In this document: positions 49,168 to 60,619 of the stretch, one piece after another | How the letters are laid out: the number at the start of each line of letters is the position of its first letter | Numbering within the stretch: the first letter of the stretch is position 1 | Source of the DNA: Acanthamoeba castellanii str. Neff | Taxonomy: Eukaryota > Discosea > Longamoebia > Acanthamoebidae | DNA length: 64,000 bases | Direction of reading: 5' to 3' | NCBI RefSeq assembly: GCF_000313135.1 | Contig: NW_004457669.1 | Coordinates: 124,001-188,000, forward strand | Translations under genes and position numbers: made by a program | Notes under the pieces: generated by a model | Told to the model about the DNA's origin: nothing | Seen by the model: the letters and a program-made list of their open reading frames with translations, nothing else | The model's database searches: none

Positions 49168-50996
49168 CTACTGGCCGCACAGCCGTCGGTAGCATGCCGT
49201 GCAGTGGGGTTGGCCGTTTCGTGGGTAGAACGCACCGCCGCCGCGCTGGCCCATCAGCTCTCCACTGTCCCGCGCACGCACCGCACACGCAAGGGTTAGC
49301 AAAGGGAGGGACCACGACAGTGAAGGTGGTGGGGGGGGGGGAAGTGCCTGCAGGCGTGGCAGACGAAGCAGGCGGGGTGCCACCGGCGGTCCATGGCCTG
49401 CACCACGCCGCCGCCGTACTCATCGACGGCTTTTCCGCAGCGCCCGCACGCCCTCAGGTCCGCCGAAACCTGGGCCCCAGCCGGCGACGCGCTGATCAGC
49501 TTCTTGGGCGGCACCGGGGGCGGACCGCCCGAGCCGCTGCCCGCCCGCGCGACCGGCGGCGAGAAGTCCTTGGCGTCGGTCTGCGGGCTGGTGGCCTTCA
49601 GGTGCGTCAGCATGTCGGCCATCATCGAGTTTAGCTCCGAGTCGTCCTCCGTCGTCGACGACGCTCGACCACCGCCAAGCCCCGCCGTCGCCGCGTTCGT
49701 CGTCGACACCGTCGCGCGGGGCGAGAAGCTGGGGCGCGGGGCGAGGCCCGGCCCGGCGCTGGGCGTTGGCAGAGGCGGCACCGGCGGCCTACTGCCCATG
49801 GGCGGCGCGACCGGTGTGGTGGTGTAGTAGAACTGGCGCGGCTGCTGGGTCGTGGCGGTGGGCGAGGCCCCAGGCGTGAGCGGCTGCAGGTGCGGGCCCC
49901 GGGCGGCCATCATCAAGGCCGCAGCCGGCACCGGCGACAGCGGCGGCAGGTGCGACGGCGGCGTGAGCGGCGACGACATCATCGTCGTGTGGTGCGTAGT
50001 AGTGGCCGGCCGTGACGTCATCGTCATCGTCGTCGGCGGCGGCGTGTGGCGGGGCTTGACGGCCTGGGCCATGATGCGCATCCGCTCGATTCGGTCGCGC
50101 ATCTCGGCCATGCCCCGCTCGGCCTCGCGTCGCTCGACCTCCTCCCTCTGCCGCTCCTCGTCGTCTCGCTTGGCCGCCTCGTCGCGCAGCAGCAGCCGCG
50201 CCATCTCCAGCGTCACCCGCGCCCGGCCCTCCGCCTCGCGCCTCCGCCTGGCCCGCTCCTTCTCCTCCATTCGCTCCAGCTCCCGCTCCAGCTCCCTCAG
50301 CTCTCCACCGCCATCGCCGTCTTTGATCTGGGCCTGGGCCTGGGCCTGGGTCTGATCGCCGCGCTGCTCGCCGATCACTGTGGCGGCGTCGCGCTTGCGC
50401 CGCACGCTGGGGCCGTGGACGCCGAAGCCACCTCCGCCGCGGCCGCCGATCTGGGAGCCCTGCTGCGATCGAATGCTGCGGCGCACCTCCTCGGCCCGTC
50501 GCCGCAGCACCGTCACCTTGCGCTCGGCCTCCTTCAGCGCCTCGTGCGCCTCGTCCGACGACTCATCGCCACCACTCGCCGATGTGGGCGAGAGCTGCGG
50601 CGAGGTTAAGGTGGCGGGTGATGTGGTGGCGGCGGGCTTGGCGGTGATGGCGGTGGTGCCGCCCTTGGTGGCGACGTAGCCGCGGCGGAGCGAGCGGGCG
50701 TAGGCGTCGCGCATGCGCTTGATGTCGTCCCGGATCTGCTGCTCCTCCTCGCCCAGCCGCGCTAGCAGGGCGTCGAGGTCCTGCTCGGCCCCAACGCCGC
50801 CGCTCGGGTGGTGGTCGAGGTGGTCAGGGTGGTCGAGGTGGTCGATCGCGTCGTCGGCGTCGGCGTCGGCGTCGTCGGCCGAGTGAGAGGGGCCGGCGGG
50901 CGAAGGGGTGGGTGAGGTCTGGAGGTGGGCCATGAGCTGCTCGAGTTCGATTTCGAGTCGCTCCACGGTCTGCGCTCGCGCTCGGCCTCTCGACAT
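49168..50996 (-). CDS. LIM domain protein with coiled-coil and Pro-rich middle
   Basis: Two exons, 49348-50996 and 49168-49264. The N-terminal coiled coil starts VERLEIELEQLMAHLQ and continues through long Glu/Arg helices (REELERELERMEEKER-like). A Pro/Ala/Thr-rich linker follows, with polyproline (RPPVPPLPTP and PPPVPPKK, possible SH3 sites). The C-terminal LIM domain is CGRCGKAV ... HPACFVCHAC, joined across the intron to FYPRNGQPHCTACY. The intron starts with GC, not GT; only this choice completes the second zinc finger. LIM proteins of this layout sit at actin or adhesion structures. A broken copy of part of this gene lies at 52440-52600. It is divergent from the E2 gene. Confidence 0.8.
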
Positions 50997-52225
<1,229 letters not shown>

Positions 52226-52439
52226 GAGGAAGCTTCGGCGAGTGCGTTTGTGGCCATCATTATCACCACCATTCTTATGGTGTCGTGGCCCAATGTGCTC
52301 GCCGGAGCTTCCGCCTTCAATCTGCTTGTGTTACTCCTCTTCTGTGTTATTAGAGCGCACTAGAGAAACCCTTCCTTTGTTCACTAAGTCCTGTTCCGCC
52401 ATCATCTGATCGTCCTCCGTGATTGACGCTTGACACACG

Positions 52440-52600
52440 GCCGCCTGGCCCCGCCGTCGCAGCGTTTGTCGTTGGCACCGTAGCTCAGGGCAAGAAGCTC
52501 GGCTCGGCGAGGCCCAGCTTGGCGTTGGCAGGGACTACCCATGGGCCGCCGTGATGGTGTACTAGAACGGCTGTGGATTGCTGCGGTGGGCGAGGCGGAG
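52440..52600 (-). pseudogene. Degenerate partial copy of the LIM-protein gene
   Basis: Aligns by eye, in the same orientation, to 49675-49870 of the LIM gene coding exon. Matching blocks, in order, include CCCCGCCGTCGC, GAAGCT, GGCGTTGGCAG, CCCATGGGC, and TGCGGTGGGCGAGGC against TGGCGGTGGGCGAGGC. Deletions and stops break the frame. It encodes only part of the Pro-rich linker. It abuts the CpG-poor island. Confidence 0.65.
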
Positions 52601-52630
52601 GCGGGCGCGGGTGATGAGGACCACATATCC

Positions 52631-54900
52631 ACCAAAGTCTTAAGTCCAAAAGCAGAGATGATCTTCAGCTTCTTCTTTCTCCACCATCTTGATGAGCATA
52701 CATATGCAATGTCTCCATCTACAGAACTTAGTATTTATCACTGTGGAAGAAGAAGTGTGGTGATGTCAGGGTGAAAAGAAGTGCTTATGGGCTGTTCTGT
52801 ACCATCAACAAACAAAGTAGAAAACACTTGTTACCTTGTTTGATTAGGCCAACTTGGGGGACAAATGAAATGGAACTGATTTGAACTAGATGAACATGAA
52901 GTGGGGGATGCAGGTTTTCTGTGGTTATACTAAGTCAGATTTAAGTGAACATGGCATGTATCTCAGCATCTTAGTAGTAACAACTACAAATAAGACCACT
53001 TTAGTGAATTACAGAGGGCACAGCCAATGACAGTCTGGTGGCAGCCTGGGTGGGCACTGCAACATGTTGGGGAGGTCGAAATCCAGGCCAGGCTGTGTGT
53101 TGGTGAGAAGGTTGGGACTTGGAGGGTGGCTGTTGGAGGTTGCTTCATCAGGCGTCTGGGAGGTAGGGGCTGATGACAATGAAGCAGAGGTGGAAGTGGT
53201 GGTGGTTGTCTGGCTGAGGGTCACATTGGAGTACTGCTTGGGAAGATTGGTTGAGGTGTAACACCACTGCTGGGCATCTTTCTCTACAGTGATGGCATTG
53301 TGGCCAGCCAGGACAGCAGCCAACGAGGCAGAGCAGGTGCAAAGGCATTGAGGTACTTGCCTGGCTGGGTGAACAGCCTGATGAACCTTGAGAGAGCCAG
53401 CCTCCTGGGGCTTTTGGCCATACTTAACAGGCTTCTGGTTGGCATTGTGCCAGAGACCTGGGGCTGGCATGGTGAAGGACAGGAAGTAGTCCTCTGGCAT
53501 GAGAGTGTTGAACTGGACCTGCTCAATGGCGCTGAATCAAACAATGAGGTATATCTTGAAGTTGTTGAACAGCCACTGACCTCCCCAGAGCTAGCTGCCA
53601 GAAAGGGTCATCACACCAAGTGAGATGGCGCATTGGAAATCTCTTGCATGTAGCTGGCTGCTTGAGAGTGCTTGCAGAAGAGGACCAGGATGAATTTGTC
53701 CAACTTGTTGCAGAACCTGACCATGTTCAGGAGGGGCTGGATCTTAGCAATGGGGTAGGGCTTGGCGTCCCAATGTTTGGTGTTGGTGATGCCCTTGAGA
53801 GGTGCAAGACCATACAGAAGGTTGATCAGCACCAGAGCAGTAGGAAAAAAAAGTTAGAATGTATTCCAGAAGTTCATCACAGTGGAGATGGGCTTTAGGT
53901 TGGGCGCAGGCTAGACCCAGTGATGAGGGCTTCCACCAGCTTGTAGATGTTGGAATGGTTGTGGATGAGCTGGAACAGGGGGTCAAGGCTCTGAACATTC
54001 AGGTCCAGTGGTGAGGTTCTTGCCCAAGTTGTACCATGGCTGGATCCACAGGGTGGATGAGGAACAGCTGTGGCCCCTCAGGTTGGTGGAACCAGAGAGG
54101 GTCAGCCTTCCATGGAACAGCAGATGCTTGTCCCCCATTGCACTGCTCCATGCTGAAACCCTGACAAGTTCATCTGTACAAACACAAAATGTCACATCAA
54201 GTAGTGTGGCGTAGGTAATGAAGGGGGTGCCACTGGGGTTGGTGAGTGTTACCACCTGCCTGTCCTTGTCCTTGTACACATAACCCTGCACTGTCTCAAC
54301 AATGCAGGCTACTTCACCCTCTTCTACATCACCAGCTGCCCACACAAGCTACACATACTTCACCACCTTGGTAGAGATTTCCAGAATACACTCACCCTCT
54401 AATTTTTGCAGGTCTAATGGGCTGGGTTTTATTTGAAACCTGGCTCTTTTTAGCTGGCAAGAAGTCAACTGTCTGGTCAGCCCTTGCTGCTCTATGGTGG
54501 GGCCAACTGCTCTCTCATACACAGTGCTCATGAATTTGGGACACACAATCTGAGCACTGGCAACTTCCCTCTGGCAGCACTTGGTTCTGGCCAACTAATA
54601 ACCCTTCCCTTTCACAACAAGGGCTGCCTGGGTGTGAGTCACACTCAAGAACAGAAGTAACAAGAGTACTGCTGCACTATTTCAGCATACTCTCACACTT
54701 AATGCCTGTGGGCACAAACAACACCTACTTTGTGACCACTAAGGCATGTGCCCTTGTACTCCAGAATACAATGTGTTGCAAGTTTCTAACACCTGCACTT
54801 CTCTCCACTTCACCAGCTCCTCTGGCTCCATGGTGGTTACACTGTCTGGCCCCAGTTCAGAGTCACAGTTCTGTCCTGTGATATTTGTTCTTTCTTTGGT
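52631..54900. mobile_element. CpG-depleted island, probable silenced inserted DNA
   Basis: In about 2.27 kb I count eight CG dinucleotides, while flanking DNA has several per line of 60. TG and CA are correspondingly abundant and GC content is lower than in the neighbours. This is the signature of long-term cytosine methylation and deamination. The minus strand carries several interrupted frames (see the pseudogene entry). No terminal repeats, target-site duplication or known transposase were recognised, so its origin (transposon, virus or captured gene) is open. Confidence 0.65.
53009..54594 (-). pseudogene. Broken reading frames of unknown family inside the CpG-poor island
   Basis: Minus-strand open stretches at 54349-54594, 53983-54345, 53611-53832 and 53009-53500 follow one another with single stops or frame changes between them (for example one TAG separates the first two). 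They have protein-like composition and similar style, which suggests one decayed gene or element rather than chance frames. I do not recognise the family. No catalytic motif (DDE, RT YxDD, HUH, integrase HHCC) is visible. Confidence 0.4.
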
Positions 54901-55210
54901 TCAGAGTTGGAGATGAGTTGCGAATGTTGCGCTCTTTGGGATGCGGCCAGTGATGAAGCACAGGGCCGCAATGATCCTTCCGAGCATCGACGTTTGTCTG
55001 TCTAGCGAAAAAATTGAGCTATATCCTGGACCGAGGTCGTAATAGAACAGAGTGTGGCTAGAGTATTTAGCAAACCTTCTTCTTCAACGCGGCCCGGGTT
55101 TTGTAGTTCGCGGCCTCCGCAATTAATTTTGGTTTGTTTCAGAAACTCCGGCACGGCGTTCTGTTGCGCTTGACAAAGAAGATGAAGAGAAGATGATGAG
55201 AGTGGGCGAG
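54901..55210. other. Intergenic, CpG restored
   Basis: CG dinucleotides return abruptly at about 54920. It contains the 3' flank of the FANCB-like gene; no gene seen. Confidence 0.55.
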
Positions 55211-55958
55211 CTAGTTGAAGTAGGGACTCTTGAGGAAGAAGGCAAAGAGTTCATCGCTTCGCGTCTGTTGCTCGACGTAGCGTCGTTTGAGCTGGGCCTG
55301 CGTGTCGATCTCCTCGCGGGTGATCTTCTGGATCTTGAGCATCTTTCGTCGACTCCTGTTTCGCTCCAGGATGTCGTCGATGAGGGCCGACAGCGAGGCC
55401 ACCTCGTCGCTCAGCGACTGCGCGAGCTTCGACAGCAGCTCCACTCCCGCCAGAGCGTTTGGTCGAACATCGATGCCTGACACAGATGGCGTGGGCGTAA
55501 GCCAGCGTGTGCCGTGTTGCGTGCGGTGTGGCGTGTGCGATGTGTGTGTGTGTGTGTGTGTGTGGTGTTTACCTTGGGGAACGACAGAGAGGACGAGAGG
55601 GAGAATGCGGCTGACAGAAGAGGACGAAGGGGCAGACACGTCGACGCACGTCCACGACAAGCCGGGAGGCGAACGCAAGGCGATGCGAAACGGTTGGTTG
55701 GACTCGTTCGTGGAGCGAAGACTGCAGCTTCTTCGATCTGTGGTAGTGGAAGAAGTCAGCGATGAGTATCGGTGCGGCGCCAAGGAGAGGTGAAGTGGCG
55801 TGCATACCTGACGACGACCCAGAAGCAGAGACTGGGAGTACTTCCTCAAGGGCTGGCAGGAGGGAAGGAACTCCATCACGGGTCCGCTGGCCAGTCAGGA
55901 GCACCGACATTCGCGCTCGGTCGTCTATGTACACGGCATAGCTCTATGAGTACCGCGC

Positions 55959-55993
<35 letters not shown>

Positions 55994-58900
55994 CAGAACA
56001 GGGTTTGTGGTACCGAATGGAATGGGTGTGGCGGTAGCAGGACGAGCGATGAGCTGATCTCGGACGCGCAACGGCAGCGACCCAAGACAGCCGTAGTTGG
56101 CGGACTGAGTCTCAGCCTCGTCGGTGAACACCTGCACCCAGACGTCCACCGTGGCGTCGGTGGTGATGTTTCCGCTCACGAGGGTCGTCAGCGTGGTGGA
56201 CGCCTGCGGAAGCAGCCGGACCCTGTCCTCGAAGCCTCCGCTGCTCGCCGAGGCCAGCCCAAGCCGAGGTTCGCTCACAAGCAGGCCTTGGCACCACCGT
56301 GTCCTACTGCGCCCAGTAGCCAACGCACGTAAGACAAAGCGCAGGCCAACAATATGAGCGCACCTCGTGTGTGAGAGAGGGGGCCTACGTAGTGTGCGTG
56401 TTGGTGATGGTGGCCGTCACGACCCATTGACCCCCGGAAAAGGCCGCAACCAACGCGTCCACGCGCAAATCCGCAGCTTCGGTCTCCCTGTCGCCGTCGT
56501 GGACGTTCCGCTTCTCCGATCGTCCGGTTCGTCGTCATCGAAGAGCGCGACCAGCTCGTCTGCAAAGCTATTGTCGGGTTCGATTCGATTTTAGGGGGCC
56601 ATCTTTGTCCGGGCATCAGGCCTAGTGACTGATTGGCGGTGGCGTACTGTTTCTCTCCGTGGATGGTTGCCAGGTAGGGAGACTCGATCCGCATGCAACT
56701 GCCCTCTTCTCGCGCCAGTCGCAACAGCACGTCCATCGCGTGGTTGAAGAGGAGCCGCTTGGCCTTGAACTGAAGAAGAGAAACAACAACAATGCAAGTG
56801 TCATAATTAGTCGCGACCGAACACAGTTACCCTGGCGCAGTAAGGCATTGATGGGTCGCGCACCCTTTCCCGTCCGTCGCACAGGAACTGTTTGCCCTCT
56901 TGCAGGCGGCAGTGGAGCGAGTAGGCCACCCACTGCAGACTCTGTGAGTAGGCTCCTTCCGTAGCTGTAGCACTCCCGCATTTGAGGGTGATGTGAGCGT
57001 CGGGCGTGAAGCTTCCAGAGAGAGTTGAGGGCCGGCCACATTCACGTACTCTGTTCCTTCGTCTTCGTCTTCTTGGGGAAGGCGTAAGTCGTGTGAAGGT
57101 CCGTGAGCGTGAAGTGGTCCTTCTTCGACGGCTTGCCGTTCTTCTGCAGCTTCGCCGGATGGAACAGCAGCACCTGGTCCCTCCCCGCAAGGAGGAAGTC
57201 GCCCACCAGCACGTCCTCCACTTCGTCGACCTCTTCATAGGCACAGCGAAATGTTAGCCGTTGAAAAAGACCCCCAAAAAACTGCTGGCCTGGGTTGGCG
57301 ATACCGTGGAGCAAAGTGCCGTCTTGATGCCGGATGTGGACCGTGTGGCCTTCGAACTTGATGACCAGAACGAACGCGTCGTTGTTGAGTCGCGCAAGGG
57401 CTCTGTGCGAACACCAAAGACAATAAAATGTCGAGTCAAGATCGAGCGCTGTGGGCCGTGGCGTGGGGGCGGTGAGGCAGTGGACATACATGGAAAGCGG
57501 AACGGCGGGCAGTTTGTGGCAGGCGACCGCTTCGCCGTTCCTGATCGTCACGAGCTCCTTCGACTTTGTGCCGAGGAAGATGGAAGGCTTCAGGACCACC
57601 TCTTCGCCCATCTCGTTCTCGTACGTGTAATCGCGGCTTTCGTCGTCGTTGTCGGCGAAGACGACCACGGCGATGTTGTCACGCTTGGCGAAGAGGTTGG
57701 GAATCCAACTGAGCCGGGTGTCTCGCCCCGAGTCGTCCGGCTGGACGCTTTGCTCGTTGACAGGGGCGCCAAGGCCGCCGCCTTCCTCGTCCATGAGGTC
57801 AAACGAGCTCAGGAGCGGGTCCTCCTCGGCCTCCATCATGAGGATCGGCGACGGCAGAGGTGACGCTTCGGACCCGACGTCGGGTTCGCCTGCGCCCTCC
57901 GCCGCCTCTTCGTTCGGGAGGGGCACGATGACCCATTGCTGGGTCGATTCCTCTCCTCCGTCCTCGAGGAGGCCGCTGTTGTCGAGCTCTTCACCATCAT
58001 CAACGACGAAGCGCTGGGCCAGCTTCCTCCCACCGTCGGCGAAGTAGTCAAGCGCGAGTCCGTCGAGCATGTCCTTCTTGAGGAATTGCAAGAGGTTGGT
58101 TGTTCCCTTCTTGCCGTCGTCTCGCTCGAGGGGCTGGCCGTCGAACGCCGTCGAACCGACGAAGAGAGCGTACTGCTCGCAGACAAGCCCGAGCGTTGGG
58201 TCCTGAACGAGTTCGAATGTGTTACTAGTGTTGATGGCCGGCAGGCCACGACAAGACGAAAGAAGAACCGAGCAAGTGGGGGGCAAACTGTACCACGCTA
58301 CCACACGTCACGAGACTAGCGCGCGGTGGGTAGGGCACTTGGGAGGTGATGAACTTGGGCAGACCTTCGCACGTGTGCGTCAGCCGGCCGAAGAAGAGGA
58401 ATGGGCTGCCTGGCGAGCCTTCGGCAACCACGATCGGGCCGTGAAGAATCCACACCCTCCCTGCACGGTACCACCACCGCTTGCGTGCGTTAGCCCAAAC
58501 GAGGCGTTTCCTTGCGATGATGGCATGAAGCGCCTTACCTCCGGTTTGTAGTGCAGCATCCCTGAACTCTCGCAAGCAGATGAAGGTGGCTTTGCCTTGG
58601 TCGTCTGAGAGGGTGTTGCAGAGTCAGGACAGAGCAGGGAGTGGAGGTTCAATATTGGCGTGCACACCTGTCGTGATGAAGCCGATGGCGCACAGAGGGT
58701 CCTTGTCGTCATAGCAGTGTCGCACAAGAAGGTACACGAAAGGCCTGACGTATCGTACGCAGTCAGCAACACACAGCACACACACGGGCATTAATGCAGG
58801 GGTCATGGCGTACATGATGATGGCTTTGTTCTCCACATAGGCGGCTGCAACGAGGTCCGTCTTTGTGGACCCCTTTTTGCCTGTTGGGGCATCGTTGTGG

Positions 58901-59099
58901 TGACGTTCAAGAGCCAAGGCACATTTGATTGCAGAATTGACGCACCTTTGATGATCACCGACCCAGCTGAGGTGAATTCTTCCTTGGCCAGATCGAATCG
59001 GCGCAGTTCGACCTTGAGGCCCGTCTTGCCAGGCCTCGAGTATATCGTACACAGCTCATTCCCGCTGGCCAGACGGGCAGCCGTGCTGCCTCCCTCCAT
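55211..59099 (-). CDS. Large beta-propeller/helical protein, FANCB-like candidate
   Basis: Starts at ATG 59097-59099 (MEGGSTAARLASGNELCTIY), ends at 55211; about a dozen exons. The N-terminal half has propeller-like strands: DLVAAAYVENKAIIMYA, GRVWILHGPIVVAEGSPGSP, FLFFGRLTHTCEGL. A block DEVEDVLVGDFLLAGRDQVL continuing LLFHPAKL, then FTLTDL, resembles the FANCB segment DDFIGSGTEQVLLLF as I recall it. The C-terminus is a helical, basic region (RNRSRRKMLKIQKITREEI). FANCB sits in the Fanconi anaemia core ligase that monoubiquitinates FANCD2-I at DNA crosslinks. Length and order of features fit, but overall identity is low and FAAP100 or another propeller protein is possible. Confidence 0.45.
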
Positions 59100-59182
59100 T
59101 CGTGCAGATCAACTTTTCCTCAATCTTTTCTTCGAACGCTTTCGTTGTTGGCGCCAGATTTTGTTGCATTTTCGTTGCGAAT
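59100..59182. promoter_or_regulatory. 83-bp bidirectional promoter
   Basis: The only DNA between the start of the FANCB-like gene (minus) and the start of the YqaJ nuclease gene (plus). It is AT-richer than the flanking exons. No TATA box seen. Confidence 0.6.
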
Positions 59183-60573
59183 ATGGAGATGCAACCGCGG
59201 ACGATAGCATGGATCTTTATCGCCTGTGCCTTGGGCATCGGGTTGCACCTTTGCCTGAATGATCCCGACCATTCTCTGCCTCGCGCCCTCCAATTCATGG
59301 TGTACGGGGCTGGCATCCTTACGGGGATCCTCGTAGGCGTCTGGCGATTACGTACGATTTGACGTCCCATCCTTTAGCCAGCCCCGGCCTGCAGATTAAC
59401 ATCCAAGTGGCTCAGTGTACGACTTGATCTCACCGCGGGAGCCCCATCTGTCTGGAAGCCGCTTTGCAGCCGCTGCGGGCATCCACCCCTACACGCCTCG
59501 AGTTGAGATGTGGAAGCAGCTCACGGGCAAGTACGCACCACTGCGTCACGCACACCACCGCCCACGTGAGCATTGCACCTTCGTGCTGAGTGTGGCCAAT
59601 GGTTCATGCCAGCTCTTGTCTGACTTGTGCCTTACGCTAGGGAGGTGGAGAAGGACAACGAGTTTGCCACGAAGGCCAAGACCTGGGGCATCAAGAACGA
59701 GAGCGCCGCCGTAGAAGTCTATGCAGCTCTCCGCCTGAACAAGAGCATCATGCCCAACCACACGTACAACGTTCTTCTGATCTTCTTGTCTCGTCTCCTA
59801 CATTTAGCGACGCCAACTCTCTCTTCGTTGCTTGACCCCCTGGTGCCATTTCCTTTCTGCAGGCAATACCGCCACAAGACTCATCGGTGGCTCGTGGGCA
59901 TACCCGACGCCTTGATCGTGGACACCAAGACTGGTAAGGTCGAGGGAATCCTCGAGGTGAAGTGCCCCTACGCGCCGGACATGAGTCGGTACTCTCCCGC
60001 CCTTCCTCGCTCTGTCGACTAAGTGGCCAGCCATCACCGACCATCCAAACCGTCTGCTTCCTTCCCCCCGTCAGGGTGGTGCCGCACCAGACCATGTCTG
60101 CTATTTATTACCACATGCCCCAGGTGCAGGGCTACATGGAGATCCTGGACGTGGAGTACTGTGATCTCATGAGCTACACGACCAAGGTACATCCACCACA
60201 GCGACAAGCTAGGGTCCTCCACGTGCGCGCGGTTCGAGCCACCTTATTTCTCACTGCCTTCTGGTTTGATCGATTCCTCCCAAGGGGAGCGTGATCTTTC
60301 GGTTCATGCGCGATCGCGCCTACTGGCTGGAGATGCTGCCCGCGTTGGTCGAGTTTTGGACGCACATGCGACGAGACACCCCACCATCAGAGAAGCACGC
60401 AAACAGCAAGACTCTTGAGAAGTAAGTACCGCCTTTACAGCACCCGATCCTAGAGTAGCCGTGAACGAACTCTAAGCCTCACGTTCTCCTTCTTGTTTGC
60501 GCAGGCTCTCCCTGGAGATGGACTTCACCAACGTTGAAGACGACCGGAAGGAACGACGAAAACCGCAAGCGTG
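59183..60573 (+). CDS. YqaJ/lambda-exonuclease-type nuclease with two N-terminal membrane helices
   Basis: Exons 59183-59351, 59416-59530, 59641-59763, 59863-59988, 60075-60186, 60285-60421 and 60505-60573 are in phase. The nuclease part shows SRFAAAAGIHPYTPRVEMW, then the metal-site Glu in WGIKNESAAVEVY, PDALI with the Asp, the ExK in ILEVKCPYAP, and the Q-rich helix YYHMPQVQGYMEILD. This is a PD-(D/E)xK fold of the YqaJ family, 5'-3' exonucleases for recombination. Exon 1 encodes two hydrophobic segments (IAWIFIACALGIGLHL and FMVYGAGILTGILVGVW) and splices in frame at GTACG. If exon 1 is read alone it would be a 59-residue membrane protein, so a separate gene is the alternative. Confidence 0.72.
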
Positions 60574-60619
60574 AGCGTTGTAGAGGAGGTTCGTCGCTGT
60601 ATTGTTTTTGTTTGATTGT

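Noticed and set aside
49852..50609. Plus-strand frames opposite the LIM gene
   Set aside because: Antisense of a coding coiled coil; the minus strand carries the LIM domain and a proper start.
59183..59362. Stand-alone 59-residue membrane protein
   Set aside because: Its last codons include an intron donor, and splicing joins it in phase to the YqaJ exons, so it is more likely exon 1; kept as an alternative.
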